From contig JABCZF010000005.1 of NCBI GenBank assembly GCA_013289825.1, positions 122,084-186,083 of the forward strand: a DNA stretch of 64,000 bases, written 5' to 3'. A program made the position numbers and the translations under genes. Positions 63,750-64,000 of the stretch are shown here, one piece after another. Below the pieces are notes generated by a model that worked only from the letters and a program-made list of their open reading frames with translations, did not search any database and had not been told where the DNA came from. The DNA comes from Acidobacteriota bacterium. Lineage in GTDB: Bacteria; Acidobacteriota; Terriglobia; Acidiferrales; UBA7541. Position 1 is the stretch's first letter; each line of letters opens with the position of its first letter.

Positions 63750-64000
63750 TCACTGGCTACCGTGCGGCACAGCGCTGAAAAGGGACGATATTCATATCCT
63801 GTGATTTCCGTCCTTTGTCGGATAGCAGGGTGACAAAGAGTAGGACTCGACCCCAAGGCTTCTCTGTTACGCCGTTTTTCTGTACCACTCCAGCCAATTC
63901 CCAGACATCGCTTTGAACGGGGCCGCTCCTGCCCGCGCCAGATGGCCCGCAAAATCAAACAGAATCAAACGCAGCCATTTGACTGACAGATACGCATTAA

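Noticed and set aside
63545..63958. 137-codon minus-strand frame at the right end
   Set aside because: Mostly antisense to the RsbRD_N gene; the free part has no coding signature.
1..64000. CRISPR arrays, rRNA genes, intact transposases or a replication origin
   Set aside because: No regularly spaced repeats, rRNA segments, transposase motifs or DnaA-box clusters were seen while reading.

Overview
The window looks like chromosome from an Acidobacteriota (Terriglobia/Acidobacteriia-type soil bacterium). This is inferred from: high GC; a very long Oar-like TonB-dependent receptor with an N-terminal carboxypeptidase-regulatory domain; an ABC permease fused to an M1 aminopeptidase; a PP2C/FHA/CHASE2-cyclase signalling operon; a PEGA-domain protein kinase; secreted GH3 and GH9 glycosidases; and short G/C-rich hairpin repeats between genes. 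No rRNA, CRISPR array or intact transposase was seen.

Layout. 1-3800: aromatic amino acid supraoperon (3' end of trpB, trpA, chorismate mutase, DAHP synthase, prephenate dehydrogenase). 3864-8487: porin, small membrane protein, secreted GH3 beta-glucosidase. 8723-12328: 3-oxoacid CoA-transferase whose A and B subunits are separated by a small membrane protein, a glutaminyl-cyclase-like M28 protein and a carotenoid-hydratase-family protein. 12393-16605: pgsA, rhomboid protease, small coiled protein, RlpA-like lipoprotein, HIT protein and a VapBC-type toxin-antitoxin pair. 16969-20639: amidohydrolase, RidA/threonine dehydratase pair, ArsR regulator. 20656-26635: complete RND tripartite efflux operon. 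27153-31640: ABC exporter with the permease-peptidase fusion. 31658-35676: PP2C, FHA and CHASE2-adenylate cyclase operon. 36137-39078: two hypothetical proteins and RmuC. 39237-48725: TonB receptor, HEAT/PilZ protein, PEGA protein kinase. 49016-52844: copper-type operon (TolC with a Met/His-rich N-terminus, multicopper oxidase, Cys-rich secreted protein, small membrane peptide). 52959-55392: cytochrome bd oxidase. 55720-57795: GH9 cellulase behind a LacI-type palindrome.

57800-64000 is different. It is sparse in genes, holds small hypothetical proteins, broken reading frames, two 3' tRNA fragments and one intact tRNA-Arg(CCU), and is best read as a decayed integration zone. Several genes there are under 60 codons, including a zinc-finger protein at 62273-62452 and a 49-residue protein at 61564-61713.

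All family assignments are by eye from motifs; no database search was run. Start sites were moved from the longest frame where a Shine-Dalgarno sequence, signal peptide or neighbouring gene decided the matter.
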